This document shows positions 20,212-30,027 of a stretch of DNA of 64,000 nucleotides, piece after piece. A program made the position numbers and the translations under genes. How positions within the stretch are numbered: position 1 is the first letter of the stretch; the number at the start of each line of letters is the position of its first letter. Below the pieces are notes generated by a model that was not told the origin of the DNA, ran no database searches, and worked only from the letters and a program-made list of their open reading frames with translations. Source of the stretch: Candidatus Kapaibacterium sp. (GTDB lineage Bacteria; Bacteroidota; Ignavibacteria; Kapaibacteriales; UBA7675); NCBI GenBank assembly GCA_028284775.1, contig JANQRB010000132.1:33723-97722 (forward strand), given 5' to 3'.

Positions 20212-20672
20212 TGAAGAAATGATCTGAGGAAGGCAGAGCAGCGCCGATGGGATGCAATTTCTTCGGCGCTGTTTTTTAGGAGGACCGATCTGCTATTCGT
20301 TCAAATATGACTGCGAAGCATACCAGGCAATGTAAGGAGAAAACGCGCAGAAGCACAGGGTGAGATCGCCGTCCAGGCTCACACATTGTTGAAACAATCT
20401 ATTTGCGCGATGCCAGCAGGCCGCCGCCTGCCTTGTGTGCAGGGAGACAATTTCACGTGCAGCACTTTAGCTCGATGGGGAATTCACACCTGTTTGAGGC
20501 TCGTTTGGAATTATATTAATGCTTCAGGGGCCGAATATCGCCTGACAAACGATGACGGCGGGTGCAGTCTCATAGCATGTTTCGAGAACACAATGTTTTT
20601 GTAACTTAGCCAGCCGGATGTTGAAGACTTACAGCCCGCCGGCAGAGGCCTAATCACTTTGGCTGATACACA
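20212..20672. other. Intergenic region after the giant gene
   Basis: Apart from the terminator at 20239-20277 nothing is recognisable. The upstream region of the TenA-like gene lies at the right end, without a clear Shine-Dalgarno sequence. Confidence 0.5.
20239..20277 (+). terminator. Rho-independent terminator of the giant gene
   Basis: CAGCGCCGA (20239-20247) pairs perfectly with TCGGCGCTG (20263-20271) and is followed directly by six T. It begins 28 nt after the stop codon of the 4448-aa gene. Confidence 0.9.
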
Positions 20673-21362
20673 ATGAAAAACAACCGAAGCATCAATGTCG
20701 ACGCGAATTTTATTGCCCGACACGGCATATCCACGCAGCGGCCCTCGGACAACACCCTGTTTTGGAGAATGTGGGATGCTTGCCTGGATACGGCGCACAA
20801 CACACTTAACACCCGCTTTCTGCAGGGAATCAGAAACGGCGATCTTTCTCCGTTGGTTTATGGCGGTTTCAACGTACTGGACGCTTATTACTGTTTTCAC
20901 GCCGCGCAGGATTATGTACGGGCGGCGAGTAAGGCCGACGACCCGACCTTGAAAGCTTTCCTGCAGAGAAAGTACAGTGGCTATCAAAAATACAATGAGA
21001 CATTCCCCGCGCAGTGGCACATTAAAGATGCCAGTGGAATCGTGCCGGGTGAAACCTGCCAACGCTATTCGGAATTTGAGTCTCGCGTGGCATCGACTGA
21101 AGAAGCGATTTATTGTTTAATCAGCATGATCCCCTGTGAATATTTATGGGCCTGGCTGGGGAAGGAATTGAGCTCCTTTGCTAGCGAAAGGAATCTCTAT
21201 GCTCCCTGGATAAGAGGGAATAATGATCCGAACGGCGCATTTGCGATGGGTAATTTTTTAGAGCACTATTGCCAGCACCATGTCATTGACGAAAATAAAG
21301 CACAGCGGCTGTACAGGCAGGCTATTGAATTCGAATACCAGAACTTCGCAACGGCAACCTAG
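20673..21362 (+). CDS. TenA/THI-4/PqqC-like protein (haem-oxygenase fold)
   Basis: A 229-aa all-helical protein. The N-terminal block LFWRMWDACLDTAHNTLNTRFLQ, the GDLSPLVYGGFNVLDAYY segment and the MIPCEYLWAWLGKEL block match the TenA order: an N-terminal helix, the tyrosine-rich 'xxxYLxQDYxY' region, then the 'PCxxxY' helix with the cysteine that is catalytic in thiaminase II. Related enzymes hydrolyse aminopyrimidines for thiamine salvage, but the family also includes members with other substrates. No thiamine genes are nearby and the usual 'QDY' is altered to 'LDAYY', so thiaminase activity is uncertain. No signal peptide is seen. It is flanked by a terminator upstream and a convergent oxygenase gene downstream. 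Confidence 0.65.
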   Translation: MKNNRSINVDANFIARHGISTQRPSDNTLFWRMWDACLDTAHNTLNTRFLQGIRNGDLSPLVYGGFNVLDAYYCFHAAQDYVRAASKADDPTLKAFLQRKYSGYQKYNETFPAQWHIKDASGIVPGETCQRYSEFESRVASTEEAIYCLISMIPCEYLWAWLGKELSSFASERNLYAPWIRGNNDPNGAFAMGNFLEHYCQHHVIDENKAQRLYRQAIEFEYQNFATAT

Positions 21363-21719
21363 GAGCTTCAATTCAGGTCTCGAAAGGAAGCGGGCCGGCC
21401 GGCATGCTATCAGTTACATGCTACTGTCGACAGACTTGCAAAGCCAAGGTCCATTTAAACTGCTGACGAAATTTTTCACACTGCTGCCTGAGCGAATTCC
21501 ACCAGAGCGCATTTGGTAATAGAACGTGATTGTGGAAAGTTGGCCATGTAAGCACCAGACCTGAACATTATAATTTTTGCGGCGAAGTCAAAAATGCAGT
21601 GGAGAGAGGAACCGGTGTGGTTCACCCAAAAATAGCCAAACTATGGCGGACGGTTGATAGGAAGTTTCTCTTTAGGTGCAACCTGTCTTTAGTCGAATGT
21701 AATGCAACGCGGCAAAGCT
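21363..21719. other. Convergent intergenic region
   Basis: About 360 bp lie between the convergent TenA-like and oxygenase genes. The 71-codon open frame at 21530-21745 overlaps the end of the oxygenase gene and has no support. Nothing else was seen. Confidence 0.45.
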
Positions 21720-22433
21720 TCAACTCTTGGCATCGTGAAAAATAATCCCCAGGGTATGGCGCTCGCCGCTGTGGACCCTGCTGACGCCGTGTTTCATGTT
21801 TAATCGGTGATAACCCCGGCTACCCGGCGCCGGCCGGAAACTGGTCGCGAAAATGAGCATGTCACCCTTGCGCGGCTGCAGCACAATCGCTTCGGATTGC
21901 GCCCGCGGGTTTTGCTGTGTAAGGACAAACTCGCCGCCCGTGTAGTCTGCTTCGGGTTCATTCAAAAAGAGCGCCGCCTGGAGCGGGAAGAAAATGTCGC
22001 CGTAGAGATCCTGGTGCAGCGTGTTAAAACCGCCGGGGCCGTATTTCAGGATCAGTGCTGTCGGCAGCTTTTGTTCCTGTGCGTGACAGAGCATCTGAAA
22101 CTCCGTGAATCCGGACGGATAGCGCTGATCCAGGCTGAGCATGTCCATCCAGTTGTTGGCCAGGGGGGCAAGCTGCGGGTAGATGGCGCTGCGTAAACGG
22201 TCGACAATATCTGGAAGCGGGTAGCTGTAATACTTGTATTCACCCTGTCCGTAACGGTGCCGTTCCATGATAACCGTCTTGCGGAAACCTAGCGTGTCGT
22301 CGAAGCCCGCAATCAAGTTTCGGCATTCGTCGCCGGGCAAAATTCCGGGCAGAAGAACGTATCCCGACTCGTGGATGTGATCTCTGGTCGTCTGCCAGTC
22401 TAGCGCCGCAATATTAGCTAATGTATCGTTCAT
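21720..22433 (-). CDS. 2OG-Fe(II) oxygenase, DUF2086/Oxygenase-NA type
   Basis: A 237-aa predicted non-haem iron dioxygenase using 2-oxoglutarate. The facial triad and co-substrate residues are visible: HQD in 'NTLHQDLYGD', then the distal His and the Arg in 'MKHGVSRVHSGERHTLGIIFHDA'. This C-terminal block is characteristic of the COG3826/DUF2086 family. Pfam names that family for a proposed role in oxidative repair of nucleic acid, which is a family label and not shown here. The frame is open to 22553, but ATG 22433 (MNDTLANIAALDW..) matches the usual family N-terminus leading to 'GYVLLPGIL'. It is monocistronic and convergent with the TenA-like gene. Confidence 0.8.
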   Translation of the reverse strand: MNDTLANIAALDWQTTRDHIHESGYVLLPGILPGDECRNLIAGFDDTLGFRKTVIMERHRYGQGEYKYYSYPLPDIVDRLRSAIYPQLAPLANNWMDMLSLDQRYPSGFTEFQMLCHAQEQKLPTALILKYGPGGFNTLHQDLYGDIFFPLQAALFLNEPEADYTGGEFVLTQQNPRAQSEAIVLQPRKGDMLIFATSFRPAPGSRGYHRLNMKHGVSRVHSGERHTLGIIFHDAKS

Positions 22434-22827
22434 AGGAATAATGTTTCCGGGCGCAAATCTACGCATAATCGCCACACTTTGCGATCCGAATATAGCTTCG
22501 CTTCCGGGGATTGAATTGAACTCCCGATTCTCCTCCGCGACCAGGTTTTCCACTCAGCGTATTAATCAGTCGGCACTGTTGTTTTTCATCAGGATGGGTG
22601 GCACCCTCAGGTACTGAAGCGAATCAAATTGGTGCATTGACATCGCCGCCGGTCAGACCCGGCCATGCCTGCTAGTGCTCGTTTCGGTAGATTTATTGTG
22701 CTATGACGGAGCTGATCCTCCGCACGAGAGCCTAAGGAAGCCGGCGCCAATAATCATTCGGTGTCGGTTTTTTTAGCTAATTTTCCGTCACGACACAGAA
22801 ATGCCGGCACAGATCGTACAGTTGCAA
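22434..22827. other. Divergent intergenic region
   Basis: This lies between the divergent oxygenase and TPR/LuxR genes. No convincing copy of the 40-bp promoter element and no hairpin were seen. Confidence 0.45.
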
Positions 22828-24894
22828 ATGACACGCACCCCCTCCATCGCCCAATTGCGCAAGAAGGTAGCCTACACCAACGGCCGCCGGCAGGTTCTGG
22901 CGGTGGCGGAGCTGGCCGACCACCTTTCGCAGCAGCATCCGGATGAGGCGCGTTCGCTCGCCCGGGATAACGTGGAACGCGCGCGGGTTCTGCTGGCCAA
23001 AAAGGGCGCCGATTCGCCGAAACTGCTGCTGTATCGGCAGGCGCTGGCCAATGCGTTGATGTCGAATGCCGGCTGCCTCCATGCGGCCTCCGAATACGAT
23101 GCCGCCGCCCGGCAGTTTGTAGAAGCCGCGACTTTGCTGGAAAGCGCGTCCGACTGGAAAATGCTCCTTGTCGTGCTCGACAAGCTGGCGCTGCTGTACC
23201 GCCAGCTCGGCAAACTGACGGAGGTGTTGACGACGATCGATCGGGCATTGTTCATTGCGCGGGACCAGGATATGCCGCAGTATCTTGCCCGCCTCTATGC
23301 GGGCCGCGCGTCCGTCTACATCCGTCAAGGCAATGAGCAGGGCGCCAGAGACGCGATCGAACAGGCCTTGCAGGCAGATAATCGCAGCGCCGGCGCCGAA
23401 GAACTACTACAGACTAAAGCTGCGCTGGGCGAAGTCTATTTCAATCTGCAAGAGTGGAAACCGGGAATTTCCTGGTATCGCAAAGCGCTGCCCTATGCGC
23501 TGCAGTTGAAGGATCATCGGGCGGCAGCGGTTCTGTACTGGCAGCTTGCGTTAATTTACCTTTATACGGAGGAACACGACAAGCGCTATGAAGCGCTGCT
23601 GGAGGGTCAGAAGCAGGCAGAGAAGGGCCGGCTGAAGAAATCCGAAGCCGACATATTGGTGGAGCTGGGCACCCATTCCCAGTATTTCGGCAATTTTGCG
23701 GCTGCCCTCGATTATTTCCGCCGCTCCGAACGCATCTTCGAAGAAATCGGCGATGAAGTCGGCTGGGTCATGAGCCATTCCTTCCTCGGCCATACCTTTC
23801 TGGAGTTCGGCGACCGCCGCAATGGCGAACGCGCCCTGCGGCGCAGTCTGCGCACGATACTCGGGCTCACGCCAGAGCATAAACTGGTCATTACATTGGG
23901 CACGCTGCTCGATAAGATAACGCTGAATACGGAGGGCTGGCGCGAAGTGCTCGATTTTTTGCTGCGGGCGCGCGAACTGCATGAGGCCCAAACCTGGGCC
24001 GGTTTCATTATCGATTGCAACCAGGCGCTTGGCAGAGTTTATGCAAAGCTCGGCCTGTCTGAACAGGCGGAAGAGCATCTTCTTGTAGCCCTGGAGAATA
24101 GCCGGCTCGGCAAAACGAACAATCGCATTTCTTCTTCGCTCTTCCTCCTTGGCAACCTGTATGCGGGGCTCGGCAGGCATCGCGAGGCAATCAAGCTTCT
24201 GCACGAAGCGCTGGCACTCGCGGAGGAGCGCAACTATGAAAAGAGTCAGTTCAAAATTCTCGCGCTGCTGCAGGAGCTGCACGAAGCAGCCGGCCAGCCG
24301 GAGCAAGCCTTGCTGTTTTTGCGCCGTCTGTACGAACTCGAACAGAAACGCCATACGCGGCGCAACCAGGAAATTGTCGGCAGGTCCGTGTTGCAGCACG
24401 AATTCAAACGCATTCGCAATGAACGTGAAGAAGCGTTGCGCGCCGTCGAACACTGGAAAGAGCATTCCGCCGCGCTCCGCCGGGAACAACGCGAAGATGC
24501 GCTGCGCATCGAACGATTTAACAATGCCGCTCGCACCTGGCGCGATTCCCTGCGCGCTATGCTGGCGGGCGCAGGCGGGCCTGACGCTGCCGACCTGCGT
24601 TCGTTGATCGTCGCGATCGAAGCAACGCTCGAGTCTGCCGACGAAACGCAGCTAATGACAACGCTGGATGATGACGATGCCCACTTTCTGCACGTGCTGC
24701 GAGAACGCTTTCCGGATTTGTCGCAAACCGAGCTCAAGGTCTGCACTTTCATTCGGTCCGGATTAGGCAGCAAAGAGATTTGCCAGGTTTTGAATGTTGC
24801 CCCGCGCACCGTCGAAACCTATCGTTATCGCATCCGCAAGAAAGTGCTGTTGGATGCAGAAAAGGATCTTAACGCCTTCCTTGCGGACCTGTAG
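22828..24894 (+). CDS. TPR / coiled-coil / LuxR-type HTH regulator (paralogue C)
   Basis: A 688-aa protein, exactly the length of paralogue A when the aligned starts are used. ATG 22828 gives MTRTPSIAQLRKKVAY, with eight residues before LRKK as in the A, D and E paralogues. ATG 22801 is the alternative and would add nine residues. TPR-like repeats fill residues about 30-520, a charged coiled coil runs about 526-580, and the HTH is at 631-688 (LSQTELKVCTFIRSGLGSKE, then APRTVETYRYRIRKKV). It is the first of three co-oriented regulator genes that precede the second giant exoprotein gene. Its closest relative in the window is paralogue A, which suggests the two loci arose by duplication. Confidence 0.87.
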   Translation: MTRTPSIAQLRKKVAYTNGRRQVLAVAELADHLSQQHPDEARSLARDNVERARVLLAKKGADSPKLLLYRQALANALMSNAGCLHAASEYDAAARQFVEAATLLESASDWKMLLVVLDKLALLYRQLGKLTEVLTTIDRALFIARDQDMPQYLARLYAGRASVYIRQGNEQGARDAIEQALQADNRSAGAEELLQTKAALGEVYFNLQEWKPGISWYRKALPYALQLKDHRAAAVLYWQLALIYLYTEEHDKRYEALLEGQKQAEKGRLKKSEADILVELGTHSQYFGNFAAALDYFRRSERIFEEIGDEVGWVMSHSFLGHTFLEFGDRRNGERALRRSLRTILGLTPEHKLVITLGTLLDKITLNTEGWREVLDFLLRARELHEAQTWAGFIIDCNQALGRVYAKLGLSEQAEEHLLVALENSRLGKTNNRISSSLFLLGNLYAGLGRHREAIKLLHEALALAEERNYEKSQFKILALLQELHEAAGQPEQALLFLRRLYELEQKRHTRRNQEIVGRSVLQHEFKRIRNEREEALRAVEHWKEHSAALRREQREDALRIERFNNAARTWRDSLRAMLAGAGGPDAADLRSLIVAIEATLESADETQLMTTLDDDDAHFLHVLRERFPDLSQTELKVCTFIRSGLGSKEICQVLNVAPRTVETYRYRIRKKVLLDAEKDLNAFLADL

Positions 24895-25533
24895 TCAATC
24901 CAGGCATATTCCTATCCTGCTCTCCCTCCAGGGGCGCGGCGCAGCAGAAATACGGGGGTCGGCAGCCGTTTTTTCACTCCCGCCCGACCATGTCGACACA
25001 CTATCCTAGTATGCGAGCAACTGACATCCCTTAGTATTGCATTGTCTCTACGTTAGGGCGTCTGGCTGCCTCAGATTGCGGTTAACCAGGCACGGAGCCG
25101 GGCCGACTGCTGGATCTTTTATGCCCACGCCTTCCGTCGCCGGGATTGTATCTCTGATCCGGAGAAAGTGTGTGAAATATCTGTCCGTAATTAATACGTA
25201 TTTCTGTCAAGTCTTTGAAGATAGCAGCTCCGGCCTTATTGAAGAATAACGCGGGCAACGTCGATGATCTTGCAGGTGCAGCGATGGAGCGTGAACGCAT
25301 CGACAATACAATCGCGGCAATTGTTTTCTCTTCGATTAAGCCCTTTTTGGCTGATGAGATTTTCATCAGGCGATTATTCGTATCATTTTCCGAAGAGTTC
25401 TTTATCATCACTTCACGTCACCCAGCAGGGCGCTTGCCGCTCACATTCAGAGATTTCACTATATTCCGGTCAGTAGTAAAAGTGTTCAGGAGTGCGCCAG
25501 TACTTTTTCCTGCTCCAGGTCTCCCGAAATGCC
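24895..25533. other. Intergenic region between regulators C and D
   Basis: About 640 bp without a supported gene. It contains TCTCTGATCCGGAGAAA (25151-25167), which recurs at 48125-48141. Short open frames here have no homology that I recognise. Confidence 0.45.
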
Positions 25534-26946
25534 ATGGCGGAATCACCTGCTCTCATCGAATTGCGTCGTAGAGTTTCGCAAGCGGAATCAGCTCCGCAAG
25601 ATGTGGCTGCGCTCGTTAACTACTTGGCCTATATCGACCCGACCGAAGCGTGTCGTTTGACCCAGAGCGCTATCGACAGCAAGATCGAAGCTGCCGATGA
25701 AGCGCACTTGCAGTTGCTGCGCTGCCGCCTGGAAATCCGTCGCGGCGAAACCGATCCGGCATCGGTCGCCATTGCGCGCTCGCTCGAGCTCTACCGTCAC
25801 AAAGCCGACCTGACCGGCACACTGCAGGCGACCGCCGAGTCCGCGCGCATCAATTTCGAAGTCGGCGATCGGGAATTGGGCAATAAACAAATCCGCGAAT
25901 GTTTGACCTTGTTCCGCAATGGTGAAACAGGGCCTGCCGATCCCGATTCGGTTGAAATACTCCTCTGCTACGCTCCCGCGCTGAGTGCATCTATTGATCT
26001 GCTGGACATCCTGAACACAATGAAAGGGGCAGTGCCCGAAATGGAGCCGCCGTCGACCGGGATTCGCATCCGGCTGGCGCGATCGGCTGTCTTGATGCGA
26101 GGCTCGCAGTTTGAAAAAGCGCAGCAGGAACTGGCGCAGGTCCGGGCGCTGATCGATTTACACAAGCTGTTTTCTCTTTTGCCTGCTTTTCACATACATC
26201 AGGCGGAATTGTCGGAGCTGCGTGGCGAAAGTGATGACGCACTTAGGCATCTGAGCGCTGCCTGTGATACTGCCGCCGATAGTCCTGATTGGCTTTTGCT
26301 GCGGCGCCTGCTGTTAAAGCGCGCGCGCTTGTATGAAGATGCGGGCGAGCATCGTTCCGCCCTGGACTGTCATCGCAAGGTCTATGCGCTGCTGAGCAAT
26401 CGCCGCCAGGAACAGTCCCGCCGACGCATCGAAGGCTATCGGAGGGAGTATGAACTGGAGACGCTCCGCGCAGAGCTCGCGGGCTTACGCGAAAGGCTGC
26501 GAATCGAACAACACGAGAATGAATCGCTCCGCGCAACGCAGCAATTCTATCGGGACCGAAGCGCGACGAGTCTGACGGCGCTTGCTTCGCTGCAAGCCAT
26601 CTTGCGGGAGCAATCAGCTTCCGTAGATGCCGGGCTTGCGCTGCGCCTTCAATCAACGCTGCGACAGATTGAAGCTCTGGCGCAGACAGATGACCCGGGC
26701 GCGGTCACAGATGCGCAGGAGAGTATGGCTCAGGAGTTTATCGAACTGCTGCTGGAAAGCTATCCGAGCTTAACAAAGTCGGAGCGGAGATTTTGCTCAC
26801 TCCTGCGTATCGGCATTGCCGGGAAAAAGCTGGCGGAGACGCTTCACATTTCGCAGCGCTCCATGCAGACCTACCGCCATCGCATTCGGCGCAAATTCGG
26901 TATCGGCCCGGAAGAAGATCTTGACGCTTTTATTAAACAACTGTAG
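25534..26946 (+). CDS. Short TPR / LuxR-type HTH regulator (paralogue D)
   Basis: A 470-aa protein, about 200 residues shorter than its paralogues. The missing part is mostly in the TPR region. ATG 25534 gives MAESPALIELRRRV, with the family spacing of eight residues before LRRR. The frame itself is open from 25492. The TPR-like segment is followed by a coiled coil (REYELETLRAELAGLRERLR) and an HTH at about 413-470 (LTKSERRFCSLLRIGIAGKK, then SQRSMQTYRHRIRRKF). The next regulator starts 105 bp downstream on the same strand, so the two may be co-transcribed. The shorter sensor region suggests a different partner, but that is inference. Confidence 0.85.
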   Translation: MAESPALIELRRRVSQAESAPQDVAALVNYLAYIDPTEACRLTQSAIDSKIEAADEAHLQLLRCRLEIRRGETDPASVAIARSLELYRHKADLTGTLQATAESARINFEVGDRELGNKQIRECLTLFRNGETGPADPDSVEILLCYAPALSASIDLLDILNTMKGAVPEMEPPSTGIRIRLARSAVLMRGSQFEKAQQELAQVRALIDLHKLFSLLPAFHIHQAELSELRGESDDALRHLSAACDTAADSPDWLLLRRLLLKRARLYEDAGEHRSALDCHRKVYALLSNRRQEQSRRRIEGYRREYELETLRAELAGLRERLRIEQHENESLRATQQFYRDRSATSLTALASLQAILREQSASVDAGLALRLQSTLRQIEALAQTDDPGAVTDAQESMAQEFIELLLESYPSLTKSERRFCSLLRIGIAGKKLAETLHISQRSMQTYRHRIRRKFGIGPEEDLDAFIKQL

Positions 26947-27051
26947 TCAACGAGGGAAACAGACCGGCAGACGAGGGCAAAAGATCCCCGGGCACGGGCG
27001 CTAGAGCCAGTCCGCCGTTGTACCAACCCATGTATTCGTTAAGGAGCCTGA

Positions 27052-29091
27052 ATGTCGGAGAATGCGGCCGTCGTCCGTTTGCGCAAACAACTCAATTATG
27101 CGCGTGGCCTACGGCGGGTTAACGTCCTTTCGAAATTGGCGCTGGCGATTCACACATCCGACATCGTGCAGGCGGATATCCATGCGCAGGAAGCCTTAAG
27201 CCGGATCCAAAGCTTAATGAAGCACGTCAGGCCTGAAAACAGGCGCTACGAATTGTATCGTCGCTCTCTGGCAAGGGCTTTGTGCAGTCGCGGCGCATGC
27301 CTTTTGATGAAACGGGAGCTGTCGCAGGCCAAGGCCGCTATATCCGAAGCGATCGAGCTGTTTAAAGAGCTCGAAGATTGGTCGGGGTTGCTGAACGCGC
27401 TGGAAATTCTGGATGCCATCCATGAAGGAACGGGTGACTACGAGGCCTACCTGGCGCAGATCGACCATGCCATCGCTATCTCCGAGCACATCGGCAGATC
27501 CAGCTTCCTTGCCAGATTGCATGCCTGGAAGGCCGCCAAATTGCAGGAAGTCGGCAGAGTCGAGGAGGCCGCTGCTGAAATGCGTATCAGCAGAACAAAG
27601 CTGGATAGCTTAACAGTTCGCAGGGAACGCCTGCCCTTGATGACAACGATCGCACGATTTTATCAGGACGCGGGAGAGTATCGCCTGGCGGCCGAATGGT
27701 ACGAGCAGAGCGCCGTGTTGTCGCGACAGGGCGACGATGCATACAATTACATGGTTCTGCTGCATAATGCCGCTACGAATTACACGGCGCTCAACGACTA
27801 TCAAGGGGCACTCAGCAGCTATAAAGAATGTGCCCGCATCGCCCGCGAACATCACTTTGATCGCTATCTCCCCCGGATTCTCAGTAAAACGGCCCGCATC
27901 TATTTGCGCCTCGGGGACTATGTCAGAGCTCACGTCGTCCTGACGGAAGCCCTGAATATCGCGCTATCCTTGGAGACACAAAGCGATCTGCTGTTAATTA
28001 CGGCGATGCTCGGAGACTTGTGTGTCAAGATCGGCGATGTACTGTCCGGCAAGCGCTATCTGAATGAGGCCGGAGCGCTTTTGCTGCAGCTCGGCAGCAG
28101 CCAATCTCATATTATCGTGCTGGAAATCCTGATCAGGCATCAGTTAGAGACTTGCCCGAGTGACCGTCTGATCGCTATGCTCGAGAGTCTGCGAGACGAG
28201 TCCATGCCGCCGGGAATGACCTGGCCTGTTAACAATGCGATCCTCCTGGGAATTGCCTACGAGAAGTCTGAAAATCTGGCGGCAGCGTCAGCGGAATATG
28301 AAAAGGCCCGCAGCCTGGCGCAAAACTTCACGCATCGCTGCATTCATGCCAGGGTAAACTATCAGCTCGGATTGATTAAACAAAAACAAGGCCAGGCGGA
28401 ACAAACGCTTCCGCTGCTGCAACAAGCCTTGGAGCATGCCAGGCGATGCCCGGAATGGAAGATTCGGCAAAACATCGAGAAGGCGCTGGCGGATGAATAT
28501 GCGAGAACGCAGGACTATCGGGCAGCGCTTAAACACTTCAAGGCAATGTCGAATATTGAAAACAGCAATGAGCTTGCCAACTCGATGCGGTTGACCGAGC
28601 GCCTGCACATCCTTAACGAACTGGAACAGACACGGGCGGAAATCAGCAGGGTCAGGGAAGAAATTGAGGGTCAACACACTTTGCGCGAGCAACTGCGCGC
28701 CGCCGTTCACCGGCTTGCTACCCGCGATTCGCAACTGATGGAACGATGGCACGACATAAGCACCAGCCTGGCGGCGACTGCACCAGCGGGCGACGCGAAA
28801 GTGCAACAAAGTATCGACGATTGTGTAGCTGCATTCGAGAGGGAGATCGGACTATCGCACAAGCAGACAAGTGAAGATGGCTTTCAGGCGCGACTCAGAG
28901 CGCGTTGTCCCAGCCTGACAGATGTGGAATGTCGCTTCTGTGCTCTTGTACGAATAAATATCAGCGGAAAGGAATTGTCGCGCTTTCTCGATATCAGCCC
29001 GCGGTCGGTTCAGGTCTATCGCAGCCGCATTCGCAAGAAGATGGGAATAGCGCCGGACCTTGATTTTCCGCGCTTTATTCAGCAAATCTGA
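27052..29091 (+). CDS. TPR / coiled-coil / LuxR-type HTH regulator (paralogue E)
   Basis: A 679-aa protein with the best Shine-Dalgarno of the family: AAGGAG at 27041-27046, 5 nt before ATG 27052. The N-terminus MSENAAVVRLRKQLNYARGL keeps the family spacing. TPR-like repeats occupy about 30-520, a coiled coil lies around ELEQTRAEISRVREEIE, and the HTH spans about 622-679 (LTDVECRFCALVRINISGKE, then SPRSVQVYRSRIRKKM). It is the last regulator before the second giant exoprotein gene, whose start lies about 0.94 kb downstream on the same strand. This repeats the arrangement of paralogue B before the first giant gene. Confidence 0.87.
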   Translation: MSENAAVVRLRKQLNYARGLRRVNVLSKLALAIHTSDIVQADIHAQEALSRIQSLMKHVRPENRRYELYRRSLARALCSRGACLLMKRELSQAKAAISEAIELFKELEDWSGLLNALEILDAIHEGTGDYEAYLAQIDHAIAISEHIGRSSFLARLHAWKAAKLQEVGRVEEAAAEMRISRTKLDSLTVRRERLPLMTTIARFYQDAGEYRLAAEWYEQSAVLSRQGDDAYNYMVLLHNAATNYTALNDYQGALSSYKECARIAREHHFDRYLPRILSKTARIYLRLGDYVRAHVVLTEALNIALSLETQSDLLLITAMLGDLCVKIGDVLSGKRYLNEAGALLLQLGSSQSHIIVLEILIRHQLETCPSDRLIAMLESLRDESMPPGMTWPVNNAILLGIAYEKSENLAAASAEYEKARSLAQNFTHRCIHARVNYQLGLIKQKQGQAEQTLPLLQQALEHARRCPEWKIRQNIEKALADEYARTQDYRAALKHFKAMSNIENSNELANSMRLTERLHILNELEQTRAEISRVREEIEGQHTLREQLRAAVHRLATRDSQLMERWHDISTSLAATAPAGDAKVQQSIDDCVAAFEREIGLSHKQTSEDGFQARLRARCPSLTDVECRFCALVRINISGKELSRFLDISPRSVQVYRSRIRKKMGIAPDLDFPRFIQQI

Positions 29092-29255
29092 TTATGCGAG
29101 CTCTTAGATTCATCATCTGCACTGCGAGATGGTAGCGCCCTCTCCGTATTGCCCTTGATCAAGACCCTCACCAGCAGTGCCGTATCGCCGCAAGATTTGC
29201 AGCAGCGTGGCCGCCATCGACCTTTGATGCTCTTCGGCCGCTACTCTGTTGCATC

Positions 29256-29295
29256 TTTGTCGTAGCATAGTGACAAATACCCCGGCGTAAATTGT
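29256..29295 (+). promoter_or_regulatory. 40-bp promoter element, copy 3
   Basis: TTTGTCGTAGCATAGTGAC (29256-29274) carries the 19-mer. At the invariant 28-nt distance from its TTG lies TAAATTGT (29288-29295), a weaker match to TAnnTTTG. It may be a binding site with a poor promoter. Confidence 0.5.
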
Positions 29296-29709
29296 CGCAT
29301 AGTCAATTCGAAAGGGCGGCTCCTTGGGGAAAGTGACGACGACCTGAGGGGGATGACGCGCCCTTTGCGGTCATTCGATCGACCCGCCGGAAATCGGGAT
29401 CAGGAGCTAACACGCGCAGCCAGGGTTGCGGAGATTCTCAAGCGCAGGATTGCGCTGTCTCCCTTGATGCCCCGGGGGCTCGAGTCGAAAGTGACAACTT
29501 TCGATGCGCCGCACATTAGACAATCAAATTCAATAGGCAGGCGCCGGATGATCGGCGGATTCGAAGGGTTCTCAATGGAGAATCCTGCGGGCGGTGCAGG
29601 CTGGACCAATTCTCATTGCGAAGCAGAGACAGGCGCGAAAACGCCGATAGTCGCAAATTTCTGCGGAGATCCAAACAGATTCGGCAGCCCAGTTATGCGC
29701 TTCGCTATG

Positions 29710-29750
29710 CCGGCAAACGGGCGAAGACGAACGGGCTGCCGGTCTTTTTT
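29710..29750 (+). terminator. Candidate terminator inside the leader
   Basis: CCGGCA (29710-29715) pairs with TGCCGG (29737-29742), followed by TCTTTTTT. It lies between the two promoter copies, so it would attenuate transcripts from the distal one (29256) but not those from the proximal one (29837). The stem is only 6 bp, so confidence is moderate. Confidence 0.45.
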
Positions 29751-29836
29751 CCGGCTGTGTCGGGCGACGCCGTTGGCTGAGCTTTAGCGTCGCTGCGATA
29801 ATCTCTTTGTGTCGGAATAATAATACCTGTTGTACC

Positions 29837-29876
29837 TTTGTCGTAGCACGATGACAGAATTCCGCACCTAGTTTTG
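29837..29876 (+). promoter_or_regulatory. 40-bp promoter element, copy 4
   Basis: TTTGTCGTAGCACGATGAC (29837-29855) and TAGTTTTG (29869-29876) are spaced exactly as in copies 1, 2 and 5. This is the copy closest to a start codon: the giant gene begins at 30028, giving a leader of about 145 nt. Confidence 0.7.
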
Positions 29877-30027
29877 AGGTGAAGCGATTTTCGCGCTTTA
29901 TCGCAGGCGGGCAATTCGGACCAGCCGATTGTTCTCGGCGCGCGCGAGACGAGCCCGCAATCTTTCAACGATTCGATCTCTCGACTACAGTTTCGATCAA
30001 CATACAGTGATTCCCGAGGATTAGCCC

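Larger units (their letters stand above)
29092..30027. other. Leader of the second giant exoprotein gene
   Basis: About 0.94 kb without a supported gene. It holds two copies of the 40-bp promoter element (29256, 29837) and a terminator-like hairpin between them (29710-29750). I could not align it over long stretches with the leaders of the other two giant genes. Confidence 0.55.
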
